A stretch of 64,000 bases of DNA from Cycas panzhihuaensis (taxonomy: Eukaryota; Cycadophyta), in contig CM041465.1 in assembly GCA_023213395.1 (NCBI GenBank), positions 180,861,741-180,925,740 on the forward strand, read 5' to 3'. Shown here in pieces: positions 22,925-33,664 of the stretch (positions are counted from its first letter, which is position 1; each line of letters begins with the position of its first letter). The notes beneath the pieces were generated by a model. The model was given only the letters and a program-made list of their open reading frames with translations, was not told where the DNA came from and searched no databases. A program made the translations under genes and the position numbers.

Positions 22925-24585
22925 TTAGCACAACTAAGTCTAGAGTTAGATGGAGTGATGAGATCATAGGATGTTGGGTGAAGCCATCAAAACCTAAGTT
23001 TTCTTGAGAACTTATCTTCTCTAATAACTTGCAAGAGCAAGCACAGTATTCAATGGTGGTTGAGGAGGTGAAACTCACATATCAACAAGGTTAGTGCATT
23101 GTTTGATGTCAAAAATCAAACTTGCAAGCCTTTTGTGGATTGATTTAGCTCATTGTGGGGTTATCTGGAGATGGTTGGATGTATTGGGCACTACTTAAGG
23201 TCAATGGAGCACATTTTAATGGAGATCTAGTAGTGTTAGGTGTTACTGCACATTATTCAAGTAATTTTTCTCTTTTTTTTAAGAAGTTTAGTTATATTTA
23301 GCATTAAAATTTAATAATTTACATTGGAATAGTCAAGTTTCCTTACCTGAGGGCGAGATTGTATCATGTTAAGGAGATTTTCTATTCATAATAATGATAT
23401 TGAGTAGCAATTAAGGTAGTGTTATGGATTGTTTTGAGTATGTGGTTGAATGCTAGAGATTGGGTGACCTTTTAAGCACTTACAACCCTACTTTTCTTTA
23501 TGTTGAGAGTTCTTTCTGCATAAAACTGAACCAAGGGTTGTAGAATGTATGGAGGATAGCATTACTGTGATTCTTCTAACCAAATCAGTGCAGTTAAGCT
23601 ATGAGGACTTGAGAGGACCTATGCAAGCCGTAATCCCTCACACAACTAGTGTTGGAGCGCATGACGCTAACTATCACAAGGAAGTCCTCTTCCCAAATTA
23701 CCTTGGGGCTTTTGGTGTAACGGCAACCTGTGACAAGTGGTATCAGAGCGACTAGGGTTTAAAACTGGTCCTGTGTACCGTGGCAGTGCACCCGGAGATA
23801 CGTGAAGGTGTTTGCTGGGTGGTATCGAGGAACGTCGTGGTGGACATGCAATGTCGTGTAGGTACAGTTGACTCCTTATGATGGGGGAGTGTTCGAGTGC
23901 ATGATGCTAACTATCACAAGGAAGTCCTCTTCCCAAATCACCCTAGGGCTTTTCGTGTAATGGCAACCTGTGACAACTAGCATGTCTATTGACTTACATA
24001 ATTTGAGATCTGAAATATCATATGAGGCATTAATTGATGAATATTAACATTGTTTAACCTTAATCGACCTATATTATGTTTTATTTCTTGATTTAAGGCA
24101 CGTGGGTTAAGTGAAAGGGCATGCGACACTTTTGGACAACTGCCATTTTAGGAATATGGATTTTAGCATACTCCCATATAAATTGAGCATTATAACCTTT
24201 GAAATACCATTGAAACATTGTTTAGTGATTATATTGAGTGTTGTGAACAATCTTGAGATCATTTTGAAGTCATTCTTCAATTAAACTCTGACTTGGAGGC
24301 TGTATGACCATTGTTGTGTTAAGAATTTTCTCTTTGTGAAGCATATTTCATGGTTTTTTGAGTTGTTTTTGAAACTTTTTGGGCATTTGGAGAATGTACT
24401 AGAGGCCAATTATTGTTTTGTTAACTATTGGTGGGCGGTTTTAGCTTGCATAACCATTGGTTTATGTACCCCAGAAAAAGTGCTTGTGAAGAAGGTGAAC
24501 ATAGTGAAGTGGGTGTTGTATGAAGCACTATAGGTCTCATAGTCTGGTGATATTGACTCATTTTTTAAGCATGCTTCTTGAGAAT
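22925..24585 (+). other. Leader of copia K between PBS and gag
   Basis: Untranslated stretch of about 1.66 kb, including the 326-bp TRIM and its target duplication. Outside the TRIM I see no feature. Confidence 0.6.
23650..23975 (+). mobile_element. TRIM (terminal-repeat retrotransposon in miniature), complete
   Basis: Two 86-bp direct repeats (23650-23735 and 23890-23975), both starting TGTT and ending TGTGACA, enclose 154 bases. The left repeat is followed two bases later by TGGTATCAGAGCGAC (PBS, 23738-23752). The right one is preceded by the polypurine tract ATGATGGGGGAG (23878-23889). The 5-bp target duplication ACTAG is perfect (23645-23649 and 23976-23980). The repeats differ at about 8 of 86 positions by eye. 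It has no coding capacity, as is usual for TRIMs, which depend on enzymes supplied in trans. It is richer in CpG and GC than its surroundings. Confidence 0.92.
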
Positions 24586-25420
24586 GAACAGATTGATGCC
24601 CAAAGTTATCTTTAATGGCAACAACTTCGATGAGTGGAAGGCTAATATGGAGTTAATATTAATGGCAAATTAGCTCTGGGCTATAATTAAGGCAATAGTG
24701 GACATAATTCTGCTTGACCATAGGGAACATGTTCGACTTCAGGAGAAGTAGTTCATGGCAATTAGATTATTGAAACTATCATTGGCGTTAGACCAGAGGG
24801 CATTAGTTCATAACCTTAACCAACCAGACAAAATTTGGACAAAGTTGTGTGAAACTTCTGAGAAGAAGAATGTTTAGCTTTGATGTTGGAGCTTCTCAAT
24901 TCTATAGTGGAATATGAGACCAACACAAACACCTACCTAAATAAAGTTATTGATTTGAAGAAGAAGCTAGAGGAGTTAAAACCAAATTTTATTAGTGATG
25001 CATTATTGTTTATGGTAATTATGTTGAAACTACCAGTTGCATTTGCCACATTCTAGACCATCTATGGTAGAGATGAGGTGATGAAGGGTGAGATGTTTGG
25101 TGGTATAAAGAATCTCATTTTAGCTGAGGATGTTAAGCTTAAACATCATGGGATGCTTGGTGGTTCTGATTCAAGTTAGGCCTTAGTCATAAAGACGTAG
25201 AGGAGAGAGATCGTTTAGGTCGACAAGTTCACAGGTCAGGAGAAGAATCTCAAGAGAAGAAGAAATTCACTGGTAAATGTAATTACTGTAAGAAGGAAGG
25301 CCATAGAGAAAAGAATGGTTGGTTCAAGAGACAGAACAAATGTAAAGCTAGCCAAGATGATACAGGGAAGAGCATAGTAGCACATTGTGTTAGAGTGTCA
25401 GCCTTGTCAGCCGAGTTAAG
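24586..25420 (+). pseudogene. copia gag (K)
   Basis: It starts ATGAACAGATTGATGCCC and reads 'KVIFNGNNFDEWKANMELIL', the copia gag N-terminal 'F-x-G-x-N-F-x-x-W-x-x-x-M' block. 'LALDQRALVHNL' and 'IWTKLCETSEKKN' follow, corresponding to the usual 'A-K-E-x-W-x-x-L'. The zinc knuckle near 25277-25320 reads CNYCKKEGHREKNGW and lacks its final Cys. Stops occur from the first 100 codons on. Gag would coat the RNA; this copy is broken. Confidence 0.8.
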
Positions 25421-25429
25421 TCAGAGAGA

Positions 25430-26530
25430 CTATTGGATATTAGACTCTTGAGCTCAGAAGCACATCTCTTTCTAAAAGAAAAACTTTGATGTATGGAGTC
25501 CATATCATAGTAATTCTAGGATTATCCTTGGAGATGATTGCATGTTATCAATTAAAGGTGTTGGCAATGTATTCTTCATAGGTGGTAAATTTAAAGGGGT
25601 ATATTATGTACCCAAGATGCAGTTGAATTTACTTTCAACCCAAGAAATTTGCAAACAAGGAATGAAGGTTAAGCTTTATAAAGATAGATGTCTGATTAAG
25701 GATCCTAAATAGAATTTCTCTATCATTACTACTGGGAAAGTAGGAGATAATTTTTAGGTGTTTGAAAAGTTTTAATCCTAGAAGAAATCCTATGCTTTTG
25801 TTTCTAGCGTAGATGATGTGAGTAAGTTGCGACATGATCTCCTAGGTCATCTTAATTACAAAAGCATCGCATTACTAAAAGGGTTGAAAATGGTGGAATG
25901 ATTACCATCTATTTCATATTCAGACAATATGTATGAAGAGTGTATATATTTTCTAAAGGGCATGTCAGATGTGTTTGACCACTTTCATGATTAAAAAGTG
26001 AGTGTTCAAAATGAATGTGATAAAAAGATTTAAATATTAAGGAGTGATAATGGCAAAGAATATGACAATCATGCATTTAATCAATTTTGTCAAAATCATG
26101 GTATTAAATGGAAGTTTACAGTATTATCCACCACAACAAAATGGTTTTATAAAGATAAAAAACCATACCATGATAGAGATAGCAATGTGTATGGTGCATT
26201 CAAAAAACTCGATATCAATGATTTCGGTAGAAGTTATTGCGACTACTATTTATATTCTAAACAAGATACCCACTCAAGTAGTTCAAGGCATGAACCCTGA
26301 GAAAAAATAGATCATTCATAAACCTACTATTGGTTATTTAAAAAGATTTGAGTGCATAGCATATGCACACATCCTAGATGAAGATCGTAAGAAGTTGGAT
26401 CGTAAGAGTTTGAAGTGTATATTTATGGGGTATTTTGATCAAAATAAAGCTTATGGAATGTGGGACCTGTAAGGAAAAAATATTGTGATTAGTGGGGATG
26501 TTAAATTTTATGATTCATAGATGTATCATA
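25430..26530 (+). pseudogene. copia protease and integrase (K)
   Basis: Protease start 'YWILDS*AQKHISF' (about 25430-25470) retains Asp-Ser but has a stop for the next codon. 'VYYVPKMQLNLLS' follows, the usual post-protease block. GAG-pre-integrase 'LRHDLLGHLNYKS' lies near 25825-25865. The integrase core has 'LRSDNGKEYDNHAF' (second Asp, about 26038-26080). After a frame change comes 'PQQNGFIKIKNHTMIEIA', where the catalytic Glu position is not Glu. Further on, 'GYF'-type and 'HPR' remnants reach 26530. Multiple frameshifts. Confidence 0.75.
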
Positions 26531-26839
26531 TTGTGCAGTCATCATAAGAGCCTTTTTACCCCTCACTACTTCCATTTCCAAATTCAACAATTGAAGAGAA
26601 TGATGAACCTATCGCCAGAATTCAAGAGGAAGTCAGAATGAATGAAGAGAGTAATTGTGAGGAGCTATCACATGAAGAAGTTCCTACGCCACCAAGTCCT
26701 TCTATACCATTATGGGCAAGGAAGACGATGGAGGATTCCAAAGTGGCGATGTAAAACCTTGTTGATGACTGAAGAACAAGAAGCCAACATGTCAGTCATA
26801 CTCTACTGGTAAATACTAATGAATCTAGTAATCTTGTTT

Positions 26840-27480
26840 TGTATGATACAAGATGGGGAGTTATGATAGAGGAGTATGGCTCAATCATGAAGAATGCCAC
26901 ATGGGATTTAGTTCCCTTACCTCCCGAAAAGAACCTAGTTGGATGCAAGTGGGTCTACAAGACAAAGGTTTGTCCAATAGAGAGGTGGACAAGTACACAG
27001 CCAAGTTTGTTGCTCAAGGTTTTAAACAAAAGGAAGGAATTGATTATGAGGAGACATTTGCACCAATATCCAAGATAATGTCAATCCAATTAATCATTTC
27101 CTTAATAGTTGCATATGGTTAGGAGTTACACTAGATGGATGTTAAGTCTGCATTTCTTAATGGCGATTTAAAGGAGGAGATTTATATATCACAGTCTCTA
27201 GAATTCATTAAAAAATACCAAGAACACCTTATGTACTATTTGAAGAAATCACTCTATGGCCTAAAATAAGCACCATGTGCTTGGTATGATAACATCAAGG
27301 CCAAATTGAAGGAGGAAAGTTTTGTTGCTACAAACCTAGAGTCGAATCTGTATGTGAAAAGTAGTAGGACGTCAATAGTAGTTATTGTGTTATATGTGGA
27401 TGATATAATTATCTAGGGCAACTATAATAAGACTATTATTTGAGTCAAGTCCAATTTGGGAGGTACCATTAATATGACAA
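26840..27480 (+). pseudogene. copia reverse transcriptase N-terminal half (K)
   Basis: The reading has 'YTAKFVAQGFKQKEGIDYEE', 'TFAPISKIMSIQLIISL', 'MDVKSAFLNGDLKEEIY' and 'LKKSLYGLK*AP'. The catalytic box is 'VLYVDDIII' (about 27387-27413, both Asp present), then it breaks off. These are the canonical copia RT blocks A to E. Stops at about 27121 and 27268 and the truncation show that it is dead. Confidence 0.85.
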
Positions 27481-27489
27481 ACCGCGGAC

Positions 27490-28565
27490 CTAAAGTGATA
27501 TCTGAAAGTTGTTTGGGTTTGTATTTAATAGCTCCTCTATTTGAGCTTCATTTTCGTGGACCAACACTTCCTCTTCTATAATTTCTTCCTTAGTTTTGTT
27601 AGGGAGGATCTCTTCTTCATTATTCATCATAAACATCTTCTTAGGAAGGCATTTATGTTCCTGGTTATACTTTCCTCTACAACAAAAACACATTCCATTC
27701 TTAATGTGCTCTACTCTTGATATTTGTTCATCATTTTTCTCCCATGTAGGAGCATCAACTTTAGTTCTAGATTGCATCCAATTTGGTATAAAGTGTTGGC
27801 TGGGAGGTCTTTGAAACTCAATTTAATGAACTAAACTTTGTCTTCCTTCTTTAAATCCTGCTTCAATGTTCATGGCATGGTGAATGACATCAGTAAGGAA
27901 GCTAACCTCCATAGTCTTTAGTCAGTACCTAATATTTCCTCTAAGACTGACTATATATACTTCTATAAGTTGTGGTTCACTGATATGGTTATTCATGATA
28001 CTGTGCAAGGCTTGGAACTACTCAGTATAAGATTGCACCATACTGACCTACTGTAACTTGGTAAGCTAGGTGGAATAATCCATTTTCATTGTATCTTTAT
28101 ATTGTTAGAATAGAGGCTTCTTAAAAAAAATCCAATTTTAGTGGATTGTTCCCTCATAATTCTTTTTCCACTAATGAAAAAATTGTAAATCTTTTCCATA
28201 CAAGTGTAAGGGTACCACCACCAATTTCTCCTTATTGGTTAAAGAGGTGGTTTTGAAGTAGCCCTCCATCTGCATCACCCAACTACGAATATCTCGTGAT
28301 CTATCTGGGTCAAATTTTTCTAGTTAAAATTTAGTTCCATTAAGACCAAACCCAACCTGATCTTCTAAATCTTCCCCTTATCGTTAGCTCTGCTATACTT
28401 CTTTAGCTCTACTTTGAGGTCCAATATGTTATTTTGTAGTTAATAGAATATCATGATACTACCGTACTGATGTTGCATTAACATGATACTACCATTCAAT
28501 TGGTCCACTCATTTTACCACATCCTTGATTCCTTGAGAGGCCTGGAGCACCATTTTTCTTGTCAT
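27490..28565 (-). pseudogene. gypsy gag with zinc finger (G1)
   Basis: The minus-strand start ATG at 28565 ('MTRKMVLQ') leads through 'LEKFDPDRSRDIRSWVMQME' and 'GYFKTTSLTNKEKLVVVPLH', the gypsy gag capsid entry. 'LHSIMNNHISEPQLIEVYIV' follows, and a chromovirus-type finger at about 27690-27660, 'CFCCRGKYNQEHKC' (C-x-x-C then H-x-C), after which an acidic tail starts. In-frame stops lie between 28330 and 27780. The reading ends near 27490 against plus-strand copia K. The leader, PBS and LTR of G1 continue at 38949, on the far side of the copia element C1. Confidence 0.8.
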
Positions 28566-28585
28566 GGTTTTTTTTTACTTTAACT

Positions 28586-29137
28586 TGTGAAAAGAGGCTA
28601 GATGGCCTCAACAATTCCAAAATCTAGAAACTAGGATCACTCTAGTTCTAGTTGTACAAATACAAACTAGTATAATAATCTCAAGGTAAAGAGAAAGTAA
28701 AGAGACAAAACATGAATGAAGGAGCAAGAGAAAATGATACCCAATATGTGGAGTTGGAATTGGTCCAACCTCCAAAGAATAAATAGTTTGATTAGCAAAC
28801 TGACAGTATAATAATACAGCTCCAACTCTCTTATGAGACAATGAGAAGAGGTCTCATTATATAGAGTGAAATGAGAGACCTAAGGCCTTGGATATTTGAT
28901 AAGTGTCAAACATCCAAGATACATGCCTTGCATATTGGACATGTGTCCTTTTGGGCTCTCATGTGAGCAAAAATGCATGAGGGTCCATTTGCCCTTTAGT
29001 GACAATGTTGTGTCACTAGAAAGAATGTGGGTGTGCCTTTTATCACTTAAGTGATAAGTCACCCCTAAAGTAAAAAGTACACATATTACATGAAAATAAA
29101 AGTACATTATCTTAACATGTAAACATAAGGTTTGATA
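28586..29137 (-). repeat. 3' LTR of C1
   Basis: 552 bp, aligned along its length with 38391-38943, about 25 differences by eye. On the minus strand its first bases are TATCAAACC (TG lost), preceded by a run of G (polypurine tract, 29138-29146), and it ends TTTTCACA. Confidence 0.95.
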
Positions 29138-29146
29138 CCCCCCCTT

Positions 29147-29726
29147 ACTGTTTACAATGTTAAGTCAGACACCAAAACCATCTCTGAATTTTACAAACTT
29201 TTCTCTACTAAGAGGCTTGGTAAAGATGTCTGCTATTTACTCCTCTGTAGGTCTATACTGGAGGTTGATCTCACCATTCTAAACATGCTCTCTGATGAAG
29301 TGATGGTGAACCTCGATGTGTTTTATCTGCACATGAAAGACTGGATTCTTAGCTAACTTGAGCACACTTTAATTGTCACAATATATCCTGGTGGGGTGAC
29401 CCTGCTCAAGTCCAAGTTCCCCAAGAATCTGTCGTAGCCAAATAGCCTCACAAGCTACGCTGACTGCAGCTTTGTACTCTGCTTCGGTGGAGGACAAGGT
29501 AACATTGGGTTACTTCTTGCAACTCCATGAAACAACTGCTGAACTAAGGGAAAAACAGTATCCTAAGGTTGATCTCCTGCTATCTTGGCAACCTACCTAA
29601 TCAGAATCTGAGAACCCTTCTAGAGTGAAGTTCTCATTATATGTATACTCAATGCCATGCTGCAATGTGCCTTTGATGTACTTAAGTATGTGTTTGGCTA
29701 CATTCCAATGTATTTGATTGGGTTGA
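29147..29726 (-). pseudogene. copia RNase H (C1, downstream of N)
   Basis: It continues RT of C1 beyond N: minus strand 'HWNVAKHILKYIKGTLQHGI' (split at the insertion), 'ENFTLEGFSDSD*VGCQDSR', 'SSTEAEYKAAVSVACEAIWL', 'HPTRIYCDN' and 'ADIFTKPLSREKFVKF', then the polypurine tract. Two or three stops interrupt an otherwise continuous RNase H. Confidence 0.9.
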
Positions 29727-29939
29727 TATTAGAATATTAATGTACATTTGATTTGTCCCACATACAAGTGGGTCCTACTATTCTATCATGACTTATATTA
29801 TAAATACACAATTTTGTGTATCATATTGTAATGATGTTTTGTTAATACAATGGAGGTACCTTAAGGGTACCGTTTGATCTTGTGGAGGTGTGTTTTATTC
29901 TATTTATGAATATCTTATTGCAGGTTCTATTTTCCAACA
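29727..29939 (+). repeat. 5' LTR of N
   Basis: 213 bp, TATTAGAATA (TG changed to TA) to TTTTCCAACA. TATA-like 'tattataaatacac' lies near 29797-29810. Confidence 0.95.
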
Positions 29940-29951
29940 TGGTATCAAAGC

Positions 29952-30988
29952 GCCCATGTTGAGAGAGGTGTTTTTGTTCGATATTAGAGAAGTGATTTGG
30001 GAGGTGCCATAATGTTGAAATTTCTGAAAAGTAATGGCGAAATTGAGACGAAATAGCTCATTCTATAAAATTTGAGTGGTCGCACTATAGATTTTGGGGT
30101 GAAAGTGTGAAAATTATAGTAGAATTAATTTCAGCTTGCATTTTTTCTGTTGCCATATTTTTGAGACAGATCTGCAACCTCAACTTCAAAGAGCCATAAC
30201 TTTAGCTACAGGTATCCAAATGACCTCAAATGTTTTTTGATTCTGTGCATTTTTGAATTCTCTTTCTAATGGAAGTAGTTTGAGGTCCATTAAAGTTCAG
30301 AATAAAAAGTTATTATTAGTTTATCAGAAGGTATTATTATAGCCCTTAGAAACCCTAATTGTGAAATTCTTAAAAGGAGCGTAACTTTTTATCTAGATGT
30401 TAGAATTCAATTTCGTCTGAACCGTTGGAATTGTATTTTAGAGGCCATCATTTTCATCCATATTTTATGTAATTTTGAGCTATATTTTTTTTTAGAAATA
30501 AAGTTTTTAGAAATTTAAGGGTTTCATATTGATATGGTGACATGAATGAGCCAATGGTAATGAGGTGATGAGATGCTTGTTGCATGTGAGGTTAACATGA
30601 CAAGATTGGGCAATTATTGGGCATGTTTTGAGGATGAGATTAGGGATGTTTGATGATGTGTTCTAGTTGATTGAATGGGCAAAGAATGATGAATTTCTTG
30701 TTGAAGATACTTGAATTGTAAGGAAGCAAAATTATTAAATAGTATAATGGCATGAGTTGTATGTTTTGGACAATCAAGTGAAGTGTGTGTTTTGGTAGTG
30801 ACATATGACATGTATGATCATTGTGAGATTTATGAGGCATTGATTTGGTGAAGTGAGTGTTTAGATTCTACATGAATGGTTGGTGATATGTGAAAAGCAA
30901 GGATGTGAGGATAAAGTCAATAATGTGAAAGATATGAGATATGAGAGAATTTGGTGAGTATAATTAATGAGCAAGTTACCAATATTAG
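29952..30988 (+). other. Leader of N
   Basis: About 1.0 kb non-coding sequence between PBS and gag. I see no gene or repeat in it. Confidence 0.6.
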
Positions 30989-32060
30989 GTGAGTTTGTTG
31001 ATTGAAAAAAGGACACATTGTTTAGAGATGGCATTTATAATCATGGAAGAGAATGATGTGGTTATGTATGTTCCTAAAACAAATGAATATTACTTGAAGG
31101 ATTCATTTCTTCCAATACCTAAGTGCAATGGTGAAGACTACTTCTTTTGGACAATTAAAATGAGATGTCTATTCATAGCTAGAGGTTTGTGGAAGATTGT
31201 TACCACTGAATATGATATTCCTAATGATGAAGAAGAAAAAGAAATGCTTGAGAAGAAAGAAAAGCATTCATTATGATTCATGCTGCATTCAATGAGGTTG
31301 ATCTTCCTTCTAAATTCCATTTTGTCATTCCTATGATTCTACATGCAAGTAATGCTAAAGAAGCTTGGGATTTTCTAAGGGAAGTATTTGAACAAACTCC
31401 TAAAAAAACACAACAAATGATTAAAAGAGTAATTAAGGCTAGTTATGGTATAGGTACAATGAATGAAGAAAGTATCATCAACACTGATGAAATAGTATGT
31501 CAAGATGAAGAATGTTTGAGTACTGACGAAACTTCTACTGTTGAATGCATTGATGAGATTACAGATGAAGACATTGAAAGTGATGAATTGATTTCAAGAG
31601 AAATTGAATCTAATGATCATATAAAGTATGAGTCTTATATTGATGATGTTCCTTCTTTAAGCATTGATTCAAGTTCAAAGAGTATGCTAGTTGATCAAGA
31701 TTCTGCTCCAAAGATTGAAGAAGTCACTGTTGTATATGATGATCAAGAGTTTATACAGGATAATGATGATACAGAAGTTGTGATTGAAGATGGTTACTTA
31801 CAGGATCTTCATCAGACTAGACTAACTGTAATAAAGAATCAGGATTTATACTTACTAGAGCAGCTACATCAACGTCGTCACTACAGAATTGAAGATGAAA
31901 ATCAAGCTAAAGATATTATCTTATAAAGGCATCAATACAAAATTGAAGACAAAAATCAAGATAAAGACATCATTCTGCAGCAAAGACATCACTACAAGAT
32001 TGAAGATAAGAATCGGGTTGAAGACATCATTCTCAAAACATTTCCAAGGACAAAGCATTG
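30989..32060 (+). pseudogene. Gag-like protein with acidic C-terminal region (N)
   Basis: 30989-31276 and 31273-31926 are two frames of one gene, separated by a one-base shift near 31275. The N-terminal part (better start probably ATG 31031) has 'FLPIPKCNGEDYFFWTIKMR' and 'LWKIVTTEYDIP', the copia gag entry. The second has 'HASNAKEAWDFLREVFEQTP', the gag 'A-K-E-A-W-x-x-L' block. Right after this, where copia gag would go on to its zinc knuckle, it switches to about 140 residues rich in Asp and Glu ('ITDEDIESDELISREIESND'), with no knuckle. It ends in three tandem His/Arg-Ile-Glu-Asp units (54 and 57 bases apart, 31879-32043). A TAA at 31924 falls inside the repeats. The function of the acidic region is unknown. 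Confidence 0.75.
31879..32043 (+). repeat. Three tandem coding units in N gag tail
   Basis: Units start at 31879, 31933 and 31990 and encode variants of 'HYRIEDENQAKDIIL', 'QYKIEDKNQDKDIIL' and 'HYKIEDKNRVEDIIL'. Spacings are multiples of three (54 and 57), so they expanded in frame. Confidence 0.85.
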
Positions 32061-32096
32061 AAAATACAAATGACCCAAATATACATTAAGGGGGAG

Positions 32097-32309
32097 TGTT
32101 AGAATATTAATGTACATTTGATTTGTCCCACATGCAAGTGGGTCCTACTCTTCCATCATGACTTATATTATAAATACACAATTTTGTGTAACATACTATA
32201 ATGATGTTTTATTAATACAATGGAGGTACCTTAAGGGTACCGTTCAATCCTGTGGAGGTGTGTTTTGTTATGTTTGTGAATATCTTATTGCAGGTTCTAT
32301 TTTCTAACA
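32097..32309 (+). repeat. 3' LTR of N
   Basis: 213 bp, TGTTAGAATA to TTTTCTAACA; 16 differences from the 5' LTR by eye. Confidence 0.95.
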
Positions 32310-32314
32310 GTTGA

Positions 32315-33664
32315 GACATGTAACGTGAGCAAATCCCAACAGTAAATGAAATATCCAGTCAAGTGTTGGTGAGATAAATGAGACTCCCAATCAACTGCCA
32401 AAAAAGTATGGGATCTGTCAGTGCAGCTTCCTCATTGAGAGTAAGCCTGGATCCATTCTCCATAGGTGTAGGCGCTGATTTATAGTTGTGCATCCTGAAC
32501 CATTGCAAAATGTCCCAAGAATATTTCACTTGGGAGATGAAGATATAGCCTGGCTATTGCCATATCTCAAAGCCTAAAAAATAATGGAGAAGTCCAAGAT
32601 CTGTCATCTCAAAACCTCTCTTCAAATCATCTTGGAGAATGTGAATCATCTTAGTGTCACTACTAGTGATCACTAAGTCATCTACATACAAGGCAACAAA
32701 AATTACATGGTTCTTTTCATTTTTTATATACAGATTAGGATCTGAAGTAGATCGATAAAATCCATGTCTTAAGAAGTAGTCATCAATCTTCGAGTACCAT
32801 GCCCTTGGAGCTTGCTTCAAGCCATATAACACCTTTTTTAGGCGATATACAAAATGCTCCTTACCTTGTACTTTGTATCCGGGAGGTTGCTCCAAATATA
32901 CCTCCTCCTGAAGATCACCATTAAGAAAGGCACTCTTCATGTCCATATGATAAACAAGCCATTTGCATTGAGCAGCTAAGGCCAAGAGAAGTCTGATGGT
33001 ATTCATGTTTGCCACTATTGCAAAAGTTTCTTCATAATCTATGCCTTCTTTTTGTTTAAATCCTTTTGCAACAAAGCATACTTTCTGCCTTTTAAGTGAA
33101 CCATCAAAATGGAATTTGGTCTTGTAGACCCTTTTGTAACTGATTGCCTGTTTGTATTTAGGCAATTCAACTAAATTCTAAGTTCCATTCTTTTCAATAG
33201 AATGGATTTCTTCATCCATGGCAGCCTTCCAATTTTCTTTTTTAGAAGCCTCCTCAAAAGTGGAAGGCTCATCAACATAAAGCACTTCAACCATAAGTGC
33301 ATAATTGGTTTGCTGCCGATATTTAGATAGACATTTTCCTTCAATGATGTGACCATCCTGAATCGTTTGTGTGTACCATTTGGGTAACTTTTGAATTGAA
33401 GTTACTTGAACCTCAAGATCTTCTGGTGTAAGTGGTTGGTCAATAGAAGATGTGCTTGTATCAAGTGGAGCAAATTTAGTTAATGTAGACGGTCCAGCTG
33501 GTGCAGATGATGAGCATGGTGTAGAGGATTGAGAGGGAAGGAAGGCCTCAACAATCTTCTTGCCTTTGTCAACGAGAGGTTGCATGGATGCTGTTTGCAC
33601 CTCCTTGTGATCTTCTTCAACAAAGATGACATCTCTTAAGAGATGCATTTTCTTCCCTATTGGA
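32315..33664 (-). pseudogene. copia reverse transcriptase (C1)
   Basis: A Pro/Ser-rich linker is followed by 'NWKAAMDEEIHSIEKNGT'. 'FVAKGFKQKEGIDYEETFA', 'MKSAFLNGDLQEEVYLEQPP', 'LKKVLYGLKQAPRAWYSKI' and the catalytic box 'VALYVDDLVITS' (about 32695-32660) are intact. The frame then runs into 'LLHYFLGFEIWQ' and 'LTNT*LDISF' until element N interrupts it at 32314. One stop near 33180 and one near 32550 break the frame. Confidence 0.92.

Larger units (their letters stand above)
22566..27480 (+). mobile_element. Ty1/copia retrotransposon K, truncated in RT
   Basis: 5' LTR, PBS, a 1.66-kb leader holding a TRIM, gag, protease, integrase and RT occur in copia order. It ends near 27480 in RT, where minus-strand gypsy gag begins, so RNase H and the 3' LTR are lost. 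Confidence 0.85.
29727..32309 (+). mobile_element. Complete small gag-only LTR retrotransposon N
   Basis: Two 213-bp LTRs (29727-29939, 32097-32309), PBS TGGTATCAAAGC (29940-29951), polypurine tract ATTAAGGGGGAG (32085-32096) and perfect target duplication GTTGA (29722-29726, 32310-32314) define a 2583-bp element. It has a gag-like gene and no protease, integrase or RT, so it would rely on another copia element. It sits in RNase H/RT coding of C1. Confidence 0.95.

Noticed and set aside
23549-23755. 68-codon frame across the left end of the TRIM
   Set aside because: It runs through the TRIM LTR and PBS, which explain the sequence.
28608-28841. 77-codon frame also found at 38413-38646
   Set aside because: Both copies lie in the LTRs of C1 in sense orientation downstream of the TATA-like site, so they are open by LTR identity; no Kozak or family evidence for a real product.
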